Positions 11,669 to 22,756 of a stretch of DNA of 64,000 bases are shown one piece after another (within the stretch, counting starts at the first letter, position 1; the number at the start of each line of letters is the position of its first letter). Source of the DNA: Verpa conica (lineage: Eukaryota; Ascomycota; Pezizomycetes; Pezizales; Morchellaceae); the NCBI GenBank assembly GCA_033030425.1, contig JAUFSD010000002.1, forward strand, positions 1,550,001 through 1,614,000, written 5' to 3'. A program made the translations under genes and the position numbers. The notes under the pieces were generated by a model. That model ran no database searches. It was not told the origin of the DNA and saw nothing but the letters and a program-made list of their open reading frames with translations.

Positions 11669-12913
11669 CTACATCCCTCCAAAGTCCAATTTCCTCGCAA
11701 TCTTCCTCCCCCTCTGTCCCCCCTCCTGGTCCGTTGCATCTCCATTCTCATCCCACCCTGCCCTCCTCTTCAAATCCGCCCCAACCTTCTCTACCCCCGC
11801 TCCACCCCCTTTCTTTGGCAACAACTCCGGCTTTGTTGGTGCCGGGTCCTCCTTGAACCACTCACACTGCAGCGCCTCCTTCGCGCTCAACCTCTTCCTC
11901 GGATCCAGTCTCAACATCCCATACAACACCTCAATCCCCGCCGCCGAAATAGTTGGAAACGTCCGCTGGTAATAGTAACGGTCCCGCTCTGGCTGGATGT
12001 CGTCTTTATTTGGAATCACATATTCCGGGAGCGCTGTCACACCGGGCCAATTCTGCTCATTAGGAGTGCCGAGCCACCGAGCAATGAGCTGAAGCTGATG
12101 TACGTCCGAGTCGCCGGCAAGGTATGGGAGACGGATAATCAGCTCCACAAAGACTAGAGCAAGAGAGAAGATGTCGACTGCGCTAGAGTAGAATTTGGCG
12201 CCAAAGAGGAGCTCGGGGGGTCGGTACCACCTGGTAATTACGTTGCTGGTCATGACACGATAGGGGTCGGAGAAGCTACGGGCAAGACCGAAATCGGCGA
12301 GTTTGAGTTGACCGTTGGTGGAGAGTAGTAAATTGTTGGGTTTGATATCCTGTATGTGTATGTATTAGAGTTGTGTCCCCCCCCCCTCCTCCTTCTCCAG
12401 AGAGCAACTCACACGATGCAACACGAAATTCTTATGACACCACCACAACCCCCTTAAACTCATAGCCATCCAGCTCTTGATATCGGCCCCGTTGAAAGTA
12501 ATGTCCTTATCCCTAATTATAAACTCTAAATCGCCGTCCAAGAACTCCAGCACCAGATTGAGATTCTGGTTCTTACTCGAGAATACGTCGAGTAGGCGGA
12601 TAACATTCTCGTGACGAAGCTCCTGGAGAAACTTGACTTCGCGAATTGCGTCCATTGAGATACCATCCTGCATCGCAGAGACCTTGATCTTCTTTATAGC
12701 GACAGGGAGACCGGTGGCGCGAACATGACCAAGGTGGACAACAGCGTAGGTACCTTCTCCGACCTTGCGATCTATAAAAGCACTATTAGGAATGTGTAGA
12801 TTTGCTTGGGGGGGGTCTCCAATACCTTTCTCGTACTTCCTCTGGGTATCATCATTCATATCCTGGGCCAGCCTTTCCCCGGCACTAGGCACAGGGCCAT
12901 CCGTAGCTTTCAT
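11669..12913 (-). CDS. KIN28: TFIIH kinase Kin28/CDK7 (CAK catalytic subunit)
   Basis: A cyclin-dependent kinase that phosphorylates the RNA polymerase II C-terminal domain within TFIIH. Three exons, 12913-12826, 12771-12413 and 12349-11669, give 375 aa in frame. Visible elements are the Gly-rich loop VGEGTYAVV, the catalytic Lys in VAIKKIKV, the cyclin-binding helix DAIREVKFLQEL, the catalytic loop HRDIKPNN (spliced), DFGLA, and the T-loop VMTSNVITRWYRPPELLFG. That T-loop has the Kin28/CDK7-specific TSNV[IV]TRWYR pattern. The first intron (12772-12825) is 54 nt, in frame and without a stop, so retention would insert 18 residues just before the Gly-rich loop. The open frame extends upstream to 13051, but that part lies in the inverted-repeat element, so I start at 12913; 12859 is also possible. 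Confidence 0.93.
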
Positions 12914-13029
12914 GATGCTTATTTCTATGCGCTCCAGGATTGCGGAGAGGCGAGTGTTGAGGCACGCGATTCTGGGAAGGGAACGGGGACAGCGGCGGCG
13001 ACGGGGTGTTTGGCTGAAAAGGCGGGTAA

Positions 13030-13631
13030 TACGGCGGACTGCAGCGACCACTCCGCCATAATTGCGAAAGCGAAAGGCCAGAATACCCCCCCACCAAAAT
13101 ATCCCCCAAAGTCAATTAGCCAATAGGTATATTTAAATTACTTTGTGCTCTTGAAAAGTAAATAAACTTCCTCTTAGCTATAGCACCCTAGGAAGTAGGT
13201 GGAAGAGGGGTGGAAGCAAGGTTTTTGGATAAAGTCCTTACCCTGTTGCCCAATTGGAGCACCTCAGGCTTGAATTAGAGAGTTTACAGCTGCCCAGAGA
13301 CTTTACATACCATTAGGGATACCCTAGCTAGGCATACAAATTCTTTTAAAAAAACTTTTTTTGGGGGGGGGTTGTGAACAAAATCTCTACACCCATAATA
13401 TCCCAATAAGGGTCTCGATGATCTAGCTCTATCCTAAAACTTCGCTTCCATCCCTCTTCCACTTGTTCTCTAGAGCACTATAGGTAAGAGAAAGTGTATT
13501 TACTCATCAAGAGCACAAGGTAATTCAAATATATTTCTTAGCTTATTAATTTTGGAGGGAATTTTGGTGGGGGGGAATTTTGGCTTTTCACTTTCGCAAT
13601 TATGGCGGAGTGGTCGCTGCAGTCCGCCGTA
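13030..13631. mobile_element. MITE-like inverted-repeat element with TA flanks
   Basis: Two arms of about 205 bases are inverted copies: roughly 13031-13236 and 13630-13425. The outermost 40 bases, beginning CGGCGGACTGCAGCGACCAC, are identical. Further in, many differences are C/T or G/A transitions. Both ends are flanked by the dinucleotide TA (the left TA ends at 13031, the right begins at 13630), as expected for Tc1/mariner-superfamily insertions. At about 0.6 kb with no transposase it would be non-autonomous. It fills the divergent promoter region between KIN28 and NIF3. The alternative is an inverted duplication of promoter sequence. Confidence 0.7.
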
Positions 13632-13703
13632 GGTAACTGAACGTTCAAGGGGAGGGTGAGGCTCAATAGTCGTCATAGAGGTCTGCCTGTACCCCACAGT
13701 TAT

Positions 13704-13729
13704 CCCCTCCCTCCCTCCCTCCCTCCCTC
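13704..13729. repeat. TCCC tandem tract
   Basis: A run of CCCT/TCCC units lies 40 bases upstream of the NIF3 start. Such pyrimidine tracts are common in fungal promoters. Confidence 0.75.
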
Positions 13730-13767
13730 ACTTACTTTATATTAAATAGTCAATTAAAGATCTAAAA

Positions 13768-15145
13768 ATGGCATCTACAGTTCGTAGTTCACCACTTGTT
13801 CGTGTTGTTGTTAATTCTATTCAAAGGCTGTATGTCACCCCCGGTCCCTAGACTCTTCAAGTAGGTATATTTCTGATCTCTTTGTGGTTTAGGTACCCGC
13901 CGGCTTTGGCAGACAAGTCATGGGATAACACTGGGTGTAAGTTTAAATATTTCACTTATTAATTGTGGACGGGGGTAGATAAAGAATAAATAATTTTATA
14001 TTAGAATTAAGGAATCTGATAAAGTAAAACTAGTACTCCTAGAAGCTCCTTACCGCACCGACAAACTCCACGACAAGCACACAGTACTCCTAACTATAGA
14101 TCTCACCCGGGCTGTCGTCGACGAAGCTATAAAGCTTCGTACCTCAATGATCATTGCCTACCGTCAATAGTCCCCCCCCCTCCCCCTCTCTACCGCCACA
14201 TTAAGCTCTACTAACAAAGCCTAGACCCGATAATATTCCGCCCCCTCAAAGCACTCACATTCAGGGATTCACAGCAAGAGAGTCTACTAAGACTTGCTCA
14301 GGAGGGTATCAGTGTTTACTCCCCGCACACAGCTGTCGATGCCACACTCGGGGGTGTTAATGATTGGCTAGCGGATGGGATCTCTGGTGGTGAGCAGAAT
14401 GAAGATAGCAGAGAGGTTCTTGTACCGAGTGATGCATCACCAGCTGGTAGGTTTCTGTAAACTCGTGGGCCGCAGTACTAGTTTAATAACAATTTATAGG
14501 GTTTGAAGGGTCTGGGATGGGGCGGTTAGTGGTGCTGAAGGAAACGACGGGTTTGGGGGTTTTAATAAAGAGAGTAAAAAATTATCTGAATATGCCACAT
14601 TGTAAGTTTTTTTTTTGGTTTCTAACCATAACTAGACGTAAACTAATATTTACGAATAGTAATGGTGGCAGCGACTACATCGCATGCAAACAATGATACG
14701 CTGTGAGTTAAATAACCCCGTCCCCCCGCTACTACTCAAATTACCTTCTAACAGCTCTGATCATCAGTATCAGCAAGATAGCACTCTGTGCAGGTTCTGG
14801 TGGATCAATATTTAAGAACCTTGATGTAGATCTCTTCTTCACTGGTGAGCTCTCACACCATGAAGCTCTAGGTGCGAAAGAGCGAGGTATTAGTACTATC
14901 TCTTGTAAGCCTCTCCAACCCCCCCTTCTCCCCCACTAGTATTTGATATTTACATCTCCCAAGGCTTCCACACAAACACAGAGCGTGGTTTTTTATCAGC
15001 GGTGATGAAACCGAAGCTTTTAGAGATGATGGCAGATGAGTGGGCGAAACTAAAGGCTACTGCTGAAGGAGAAGGGTTTGCCTCAGGTTCGGGGTTTGAG
15101 GTGGACGTTAGTCAGGCGGATGAGGATCCTTATATGATTCTTTAG
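13768..15145 (+). CDS. NIF3: NIF3-family metal-binding protein
   Basis: A member of the Ngg1-interacting factor 3 family (NIF3/DUF34), conserved dinuclear-metal proteins of unsettled biochemical role. About eight short exons assemble in frame: ATG at 13768, exon 1 to 13829, exon 2 13893-13934, exon 3 14005-14162, exon 4 from 14225, and so on to the stop at 15143. Recognisable parts are PPALADKSWDNTG (N-terminal signature), LLEAPYRTD, the metal-ligand motif AYHPIIF (spliced), SPHTAVDA, LCAGSGGS, and FFTGELSHHEALGA, which carries the second metal-binding histidines. The introns are unusually dense for so small a gene. It is divergent from KIN28 across the inverted-repeat element. Confidence 0.9.
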
Positions 15146-15541
15146 AATTGACTCGTTTTTAGTGAAGGTATTCGTAGCTATAGTAACAGATGGCAATACG
15201 GAGATTATGGTTACACATTTCATATAGACAAGAACGAGTGATTTTTAGTGATGATGCTGTTCAAGTGCTGACAGGGCATTATACACTAAAGACAGTACCT
15301 AGTGGAGATAAATACGCAATAATGATTGCCAAGCCGCCATACTCTATTCATTCTCTACATACAGACTTAAATTTGGTAATGAACGCACTCTTTTTGAAAA
15401 CATCACAATAATCACTGGACGGAACAAAAAATTTTCATGATCAAAATCCAAATTTCATTACTATCATATTATCGTAAAAGACAGAATAGTAAACACAAAT
15501 TCACCTGGGATCCTTATCCCATATCGCCAAAAGACAATTAT
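15146..15541. other. Convergent intergenic region
   Basis: A 3'-3' gap between NIF3 and the Hsp9/12 gene. A 73-codon open frame at 15190-15411 on the plus strand has no recognisable features and I do not accept it as a gene. Confidence 0.4.
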
Positions 15542-15979
15542 TTAACTCTTATCCAATCCGAGAGCGCCCTTGACCTATAAAAACCATTAGAATATACTCA
15601 AGATTCTGAGGCTAGCCTGGATTATAAACTAACCTTATCGATAGGGCCATCACTGGTCTGGTGGTCCTTCTCACGGCGGGTCTTGTCAAATGCCTCCTGA
15701 GTAGTGCTCTTGTTGTGATCGGGGTTAACACCGGCGGCAGCACCTGGTCCGATGTTAGATGTTGTATAAAACTAGAAGATGGCAATTTTTTTTTACTTAC
15801 GATCAGTGGTGTCGGTGATTCCCTCCTTGACCTTCTGGGTGGTAGACTTGGAGTTATCGGGAGTCTAGAGGAATATTAGTTGAGCTGCTCTCCTGGGAAA
15901 TAGAGACTTTTGTAGAAGGTCGACTTACGAGCTCCTCCTTAGCCTTGGTGGAGAAATCTTTGCGGCCGATGTCAGACAT
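15542..15979 (-). CDS. HSP12: Hsp9/Hsp12-family stress protein
   Basis: A small, hydrophilic, LEA-like stress protein that protects membranes in stress and stationary phase. Four exons of about 85 codons: MSDIGRKDFSTKAKEEL, then TPDNSKSTTQKVKEGITDTT, then an exon with NPDHNKSTTQEAFDKTRR, and finally VKGALGLDKS. The SDxGRKDFSTKAKEE start and the repeated [DN]xxKSTTQ box are diagnostic of the Hsp9/12 (Awh11/Wh11) family. The second acceptor is placed at ...ACCAG by homology. The upstream region contains CCCCT/AGGGG words (near 16171 and 16339) that resemble stress-response elements; their function is inferred only. Confidence 0.88.
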
Positions 15980-17159
15980 GTTGAGTTGTTTTGAGTTAAA
16001 AAAGCGGTTATAAAAAGTGTAGTGTTCTTGTGAGGATGTGATTGTGGTTGTGTGTGATGAAGAAGGCTTTGGAGCGGGGAGAGAAGGTGGTTTATATAGA
16101 TATTTGGACACGTAGAAAGGCCCCCCAAACTATCATGACGTCTAAACACTTGGCAATTGCGACGATGGGCAGGGGCCATGCCTTCCCCACATGTTTTGTT
16201 CTTTAGGATTCGATTTGGCTCGTGATCTTTTGTTCCTTGGATTATTTGTCATTTCTGTTTGTAGTTTGGGCGTATATTTAAGCATTGACTGCATGGGATT
16301 AATCAACTCTACACATAGGGACGGGTGTGGAGGCCGTCCCCTGCACTAATACAGCCCTCATGTCTTAAAGAAGGGTCTAGGAATGTGGTACTCTACTCTA
16401 GAGGTTAATTAATCACATTCTGACGATTTTAGATTGGGCCATTCCTGTGTAATTGAGACTTGAATTAGGTAAACTACTCCCAGAATTCCGTCTTTGGAAT
16501 TGAAGCCGCGGATAAGGACTTTGGGTGAATCCGTATACCATTATTCGAAAGAATTGCCTTGATCCTACCATAATTTTAAGATTCTCAACATGCCAAGCAA
16601 TAGTCGTCAACCCAATGCTGTCATAGCTAATTTAAAGTACTCGGAGCCGCATACGTCAGTATTACCGTTGCAACGTGATAACCCTTACCCACCACATCGT
16701 CCCCTTGCATCCCGGCCCAATAGCAAATGCGACAGGATAAAACCGGTTTATCAGCCACTCCAAGATATTCGCATCGGGAAGTATACATATGTGGCTTTTA
16801 AACAGGGAACAAACTATTACGATGTGGCTCCGCATTAACGTCATTACGTGCCACCACTTTCTGGGGCAACACCATTTCCAAGCTCTTTCTGTGGCATTCC
16901 CTGTGTACTGAGACAGAATCTCTCGCTTGACGACGAGTAAAAGCTTGGCGGGGGGCTACCTATGATGTAACCAGTGTAGAATGTGGCCTGTTTTGACAGT
17001 GAAGCTCATATAAAAGGGGATCATGATCTCTCGACAAGGAGACCCTTTCTCATAACAAACCAAAGAGACTCTTCACATTCTCACAGCCAACCAAAAAATA
17101 CAAATCACTCTTCATATTTACCATTACATTTACCTCCAAACCAAAACAATCAAATCGCA
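15980..17159. other. Divergent intergenic region between HSP12-like and microprotein genes
   Basis: About 1.2 kb. It contains an inverted repeat GGGACGG (16318-16324) / CCGTCCC (16334-16340) with AGGGG/CCCCT words, and an 82-codon plus-strand frame at 16590-16838 that I cannot relate to any family. The last 60 bases before 17160 are A/C-rich, as in fungal leaders. No other gene is seen. Confidence 0.45.
16318..16340. promoter_or_regulatory. GGGACGG/CCGTCCC inverted repeat
   Basis: Perfect 7-base arms with a 9-base spacer lie in a divergent promoter, 340 bases upstream of the HSP12-like start. The CCCCT on the right arm matches the core of the yeast stress-response element. Paired GC-rich half-sites are also typical of zinc-cluster factors. 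Regulatory function is inferred from position and sequence only. Confidence 0.3.
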
Positions 17160-17514
17160 ATGGGTGCCGTCGTCTCTTGTGTATGTCTTGCACCCTGCAG
17201 ATCTATCTTAGTGGCTCTTGAACTAATCCCGTAACCTAGGTCAAATCTGTCCTCCGTGCCATCGGCAACGCGATCACTGCTGTCATTAATGGTATCGCTG
17301 GTATTCTGAAAGCTATCATCAACGGAGTTGCAAAGTAAGCTTTTTTCCCCTTCAAATCTTCTTTCATTCAATAAAATAAAATAAAATCACTAACATCATA
17401 ATCTAATATAGTGTCTTCAACATCATCATTTCTTGCCTTACTTGCGGCCGCACTGGCCGCGGCAGAATGCATAGGAGCAGAGGGGTCCACACTCGGTCAA
17501 CGCGTGTTATATAA
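17160..17514 (+). CDS. Conserved fungal microprotein with putative dual acylation signal
   Basis: Three exons (17160-17180, 17240 to about 17334, and about 17412-17514) give 72 aa. The N-terminus MGAVVSC fits an N-myristoylation site (Gly2, Ser6) with an adjacent Cys7 that could be palmitoylated. Next comes an amphipathic or hydrophobic stretch alternating Ile/Ala/Gly (AITAVINGIAGILKAIING), then IIISCLTCG, then a basic tail rich in Arg and His. I recall similar unnamed small proteins in many ascomycetes, with the first intron right after the MGxVVSC codons. Function is unknown. It is probably a peripheral membrane peptide. The first coding exon is only 21 nt. Confidence 0.75.
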
Positions 17515-17921
17515 TGACACCTAGGTCATAGTTCGTCCGGGTGGTGGTCGTGGTCTATTTCTTAAATTTATTCTTTAGCGGTTTATCGGATATACCCTGG
17601 GTGTGCGATAGTTACGAATTTCTTTTGTTGCCTGCTAGGAGTTAGGGGACGGGCTATAGTGTTGTAATCTATAAACTTAGATGTCAAGACAGCGTTGAAA
17701 CAAGAATATAATCTGTTACATTACTACCATTCTTTTGTATGCTCTTTACTAGTATATCGTTAATCTACCTTATGTCAGTAAACAAATTTTAAAAAATGAG
17801 GGTAACATACATGCATCTAATCTTAATAATCTGTCGCTAAAGTAAAATAAATAAAAAACCTTGCATAAAACAAATAAGGAGTAATAACTAATAGAGAGTA
17901 CAGGGGAAGCGCTCCCACCAC
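17515..17921. other. Convergent intergenic region
   Basis: An AT-rich 3'-3' gap between the microprotein gene and the methyltransferase gene. I see no gene or clear repeat. Confidence 0.4.
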
Positions 17922-20810
17922 CTAATCTACAACTACAACCGGAGCCTCTCCGTGTGGCCGGGGTACCCCAACCTCACCTTCATCTGGGATAGCAATAACA
18001 GTATCCAACTCTTTACTCTTTCTCTTGTCAGCCATCTCTGGAGCATTCTTCCTAGTTGACTTTTCAGCCCTCTTACTTCTCTCTCTATCAACCCTCTCTA
18101 GTGTCCTCCTAACCTCCCTTAACAATGCTTCCGCCAAAGCCGGTGGTACTGCATTCCCGATCTGCTTCTTTCTCTGGAACGTACTCCCATAAAAATCGTG
18201 TGTGATAGGGAACGTCTGTAGACATGCCAACTCTCTTGGCGTGAAGGGCCGTAGCCCACTTGGATGTACATCATATGGCCCTCCACTCGCCAGGATCGTG
18301 GCTTTGAGAGGCTGGTCAAAATCAACTGGAGACGGCCGAAAGCCGGTTGGGAATGGGATAGGGTTATGGCTTGTCGAATCATATGGAATATCCCCAATAG
18401 CGTTTCGGACTGTGCGTGGTGGGGGAAGACGACTAAAAAGCTCCTTGTCTCTGGGATTGGCGTACTTCGGAGCTGGAAAATTAGGAAGCACTTCACCAGG
18501 ACTGTAATAAATTAATAACATTTATTGTAAATCGAATAGAGAAGCTAACCTCGCAGCCAATAAAAATAACCTCTTCCTTGTCTGTGGGACTCCGTATTCA
18601 ACTCCATGCAACACCTTCCAACTGACCGAAAACCCCAAATCCGTGAAGCACATGACTAGGCTACGAAACCACTCCTGTCGGTTCAGAATCCCATCAGTTT
18701 GCTCCAAAGTCACTACCCTCGGCCTAGCCGCTTCTAAACATTCTTTAATGCAAAAAAGTGAGGCTTCATTTCGATCATCATCTTTTCCGGCAATCGTGTG
18801 CGCAGGTGAATGAGGCTGGCATGGTGGTGAGAGGTGGACAACATCAACAAGTAGCTCTTCAGGAGAAAATACCACAAAGTCGCTGGCGGATGCATGGTAT
18901 GTTTCACAGTCTGGAAAATTTTTGCGGTAGGTTTCCACCGCATCTATATTAAAGTCAAAGCTCCACGTATTGACGAGCCCAGCAGAACGTGCCCCACATG
19001 ACATACCCCCACCTCCACAGAACGCATCACCGAATTTATACTTCCGTCTGGACGACGATGCACTAAAGATAGGTTGAGGTGGTGGAGGCTCTTTGAGGAA
19101 ATTATCCAAATCTTGAAGATAACGATGCTTCTCCGAATTACCCCGACTAGGACTTGCTTGGGAGGTCATACTACCCGAAAAAAAGGGCTTCGTTGGGATA
19201 CCACGTTTTGTGGGGGTTGAAGGCTGACTGATAGGTGAACTGTAGCTGGCAGCAAAACCAAATCTTTCACTGGAAGGATAAAGTCTCAAAAATGGACCCC
19301 CCGGCTGTTTATATCTAGTAGGTGAGGATATGTCCCTATGAAAGATTTGTGAGTTAAAACTATCTGCATTCTGTGCTAGATGCCCTCCAGATATGTAGTA
19401 CCTCTGTTTTCTAGGTGAAGAATCAAATGGCGAAGTATTGAAAAGCCCAAATCTCTTTTGGTTTGAACTCCAAAAACCCGCACCACCAACTGGCCTCCCT
19501 AATGACTGTGGTGAAGAGACTGAGGAAAACCCCTTTGAGCTTTGTGACGATACCCTCGAGAAACCCCCTGGACTAGAACACAAAGAAGGTAAGGAAGATT
19601 TAGATGGCGTACGCGGACTTGAACTTGGTGTATAGGTTCTTTGGAAGTAACTAATAAATTTGCCTTCATGTGTCCTAGAGTCAATAGTTGCCTCGTAGCT
19701 ACTGCTTTGCTCTGCTAAACATGAACCACCACGCCTGTAAGGTCCGTATGAGGTTTCCTCGAGGTTAATACTGCCTTCATTAGCTGCAAACTCTGCCTGA
19801 CTTGTCCCCTTTATACCATTTTTCTGTCGATCTGGTTCAGGGCTCGTCAAATCCACAATTTTGGCGCTCCGTTCAGAAAGTTCTCTCTCCCCACGTAAAT
19901 CCCTGTGCGGATTCTTTTTAGGAATCCCTCCTTCTAGAATATCGGTAAATTGCACAAATCTACCCCTCCAACTCTCCCGCAACTCACTATCTTCTACTCG
20001 ATATTCCTTGTCTACCTCATGCTCTTCAAGACGCCATATGTAACCCTCATGTTTGCTAATCACATTCAATCTCCACCTACAGATTAACCTCCCCTCCCTT
20101 TCATCAACTTGGTCATCTCCGGTAATATCTCTGTATTTTGGAAAGGCTGCGTTAGTCACAATAAGGATCCTAGGCTTGAGGACCTCTGAGAGAGGAATTT
20201 TCTCGCAGACTGAGCTTAAGGCAACCTCGTTCTTCTTCAATGCTAGTAGCCCAAGGAACTCGCGCGCTCTTTGGTATTTTATTCCTTCTAGAAAGACTTG
20301 ATCTTCTCCGTGGTCGCTAATCCGATTTATGATGGAAGCAATCCGTAGGAAGGTGCCATCCTCGAGTTCAACCGTTTTACGTGCACGGAGGATATGGCCA
20401 TTATGAGTTACTGACTCAATGTCCACTTCAACATGCTTTTCTATTGGCTGTGAAGACGCAGTGGTAGTGGCACATGGCCGACTATATGTTGGGGATTGAG
20501 CACGATTTGGTGTTGTGGGGTTTAGGAGTGGATTCTGCTTTATAGCCCGCCGAGGAGTAGAGGGAGTAGAAATAGCACGGGGTGAGGTTGCTTTTATGAC
20601 GGAATATGAGGGCTGGATGCGGGGCGATGAATCCTTTCTGAGTCCTGGTATATCGAACATACCTGTCCTAGAAGTGGATGGGGATTGGTTTGGGCTATTA
20701 TACCACGTAGTCCGTTCATTCTCAAATGTTATTCGATTGGTTGGCTGGACACATTGCTGAGCACGCGGCCGAGAACCGTGAATCCATGGCTCAAACTGAA
20801 AATTAGACAT
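17922..20810 (-). CDS. rid: RID/Masc1-type C5 cytosine DNA methyltransferase
   Basis: A cytosine-5 DNA methyltransferase of the fungal RID/Masc1 class, which underlies repeat-induced point mutation (RIP) in Neurospora and premeiotic methylation in Ascobolus. Two exons (20810-18550, 18501-17922; intron 48 nt) give 946 aa, near the size of Neurospora RID. The long N-terminal part is disordered and Ser/Pro-rich, with a BAH-like segment around residues 120-270. The catalytic domain starts near residue 590: motif I FGDAFCGGGGMS, motif IV LSPPCQPHSPAH with catalytic Cys664, motif VI EQT instead of the usual ENV (typical of RID/Masc1), motif VIII GVPQTRKRLFLLA, and motif X KQIGNAVPPALAEAL in exon 2. 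All catalytic motifs appear intact. RID versus Masc1 naming is by class only. Confidence 0.93.
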
Positions 20811-22756
20811 ACTGTGAGGACCTGTAGGTAGCCCAGAGCCATGTCAATGAGTGTTCAAATGATAAATCTATTAAGAATATTAATGGAAGAACTCACACTC
20901 ATTTTCAATACTAAGGCTCCGTGTCATACGAGACAACCTTCGGTCCTGCGTAAGATCTACTGTTGGACATATCTTTCTCTTGCGCGATGGAGATGATCCT
21001 AGTAATATCAAAGTAAGCCTTTGACGCAATTTCCGACTAGTAGAAACCCCGATACTTGCCTAAATCATTAATATCGTCTTCATCCCTCCGCCTCCGATAA
21101 CCCGACCCAAAAACGGGTGCTAGAACTCTAAAACTCGATCCCATAATACAACTGTGAAAGATAAAGTAGCTCACAAGATAAAGTCATGTACTAGATGAGG
21201 TCTCCGATTGAGCGCTGTCAAGGCTGAAGACTAGTTAAATCTGTACGGTGTGACTACCCTTTGAGAGCTTCGTAACGAAATAAAATGGCGATTTCAAAGA
21301 GAAGAGAAACCACAATCCGAAATAAGAAACAACGGATGCCTAGATAGAAAGAGTAGAGACAGTATTGGAATGCGCTAATTCCAGAAGATGTGATAAATGC
21401 GACGACAGACCCTCATATTCCAGCTTCCTTATCCAAGAGCCCGTAGGAAGAGGATCCCCAGCGCAGAACGAGTTGGAACATTAGGCATCCAGTAAAGGGG
21501 TGATATATTGATGGCGAAGCCCTTGAATATACCGGACACAAAGCAAACTGAAAGCAAACCGGAAAACGGAAAGAGGAAGAATTGCCCCGTCAGGCCTGAA
21601 GTATCAAAAGAAGCCGGAAAGAGACTGTACCCCCCCACCTCTGCCTCAATTTCCCGTAACCGCCCCTGCTTTGGGCATTAGGCGACTCACACAAGCACAG
21701 ACCCAAAGGTACTTTGCCACCGTCTTGCATTGAATAGTATGCAAACGCAGTGTTGCAGCCCTTCATGAAAAGTCACTCTTCTCAGGGTAGCCGCCAAGAA
21801 CAAACTCTTAAGTGTGCGCTCTTAATGTAACCAACTAACTGCCAAGAATCCGACTCTATACTGAAACCTATAAATACCGGGAAATAATTGAACTTCCGTC
21901 ACGAAGTTTATAGCCCTTAAAGCTCAAAGAACTTGGCGAATTCACTCAAGAAAAGGGGAGCAGTATATTGTTAGTGTTGGAAATATTGAGATGAGGTTGA
22001 ATTTTTAGCGTCCCAGTTTCCGGACCACATTTCCTAATGTTACCTACAATGCGGAAGGACAGAATAGGAAATTCCGGACCCCTTGGCAAGACGAGAATAC
22101 GGGGGTTTCCCTTCATCTTTGTTTGGATTGAATGTGATATTGGGTCACCTTCGGTAGACCCTCTTGTGGCCTAATATTTATGATATAGCTTTATTGCCTC
22201 CAATTCTCCTAACAATCAGTATGAACCCTTGGAACCTTGTGTGCCCTGTAGTTCCCTAGTAAGCCTCTGAATCTAAGTACCACCAATACTTGATTGGTCT
22301 AAGAAATTCAAGAAGTTCCCGCGAGTAATTATGTCCTCACACTTATCCAGAAGTAGCCTTGGCTCAAGCTAGGGGTTTATCCAATTTATGATGCAAACAT
22401 GATAAAGATATATGCTAATGGTGTACTACCAAATCCTAAAGACATTTTGAGCAAAAAACTAGCTGCCGAAAATCCGTTGTTGAGATTTTCAAAAAAAAAG
22501 CTCCCTAAACCAAAAATTCCAAATCCCAAGGGTACCTAGACCTACCGGAACAAAAGAAAGAACTGTACAAGTCGATTTATACCACCCGAAATGAAAACAG
22601 AGAAAGCAAGGAACACATAACCCCCCCAAGACGAACCCGCATAATTCTTGCCTACTCCATAACACCGATTTTTGTTCACGAGAAACTCCGCCTTCGTAAA
22701 CACAACTCTAATTTCCTCTTAATGTCCACAGAATATATCCAGTTATTTGATTGGCA
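20811..22756. other. Long intergenic region upstream of the methyltransferase gene
   Basis: About 1.9 kb with no supportable gene. The minus-strand frame at 21429-21638 is hydrophobic but lacks any family resemblance. The first part is presumably the promoter of the methyltransferase gene; the last part is the 3' flank of IVY1. Confidence 0.4.

Noticed and set aside
12914..13051. 46-residue Arg-rich N-terminal extension of KIN28
   Set aside because: It partly lies inside the inverted-repeat element and is not like any CDK7 N-terminus.
16590..16838. 82-codon plus-strand frame
   Set aside because: No recognisable motif, an equally long antisense frame, and no splice evidence. It could be real but is unsupported.
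21429..21638. 69-codon hydrophobic minus-strand frame
   Set aside because: Isolated, with no homology visible and no adjacent exons in frame.
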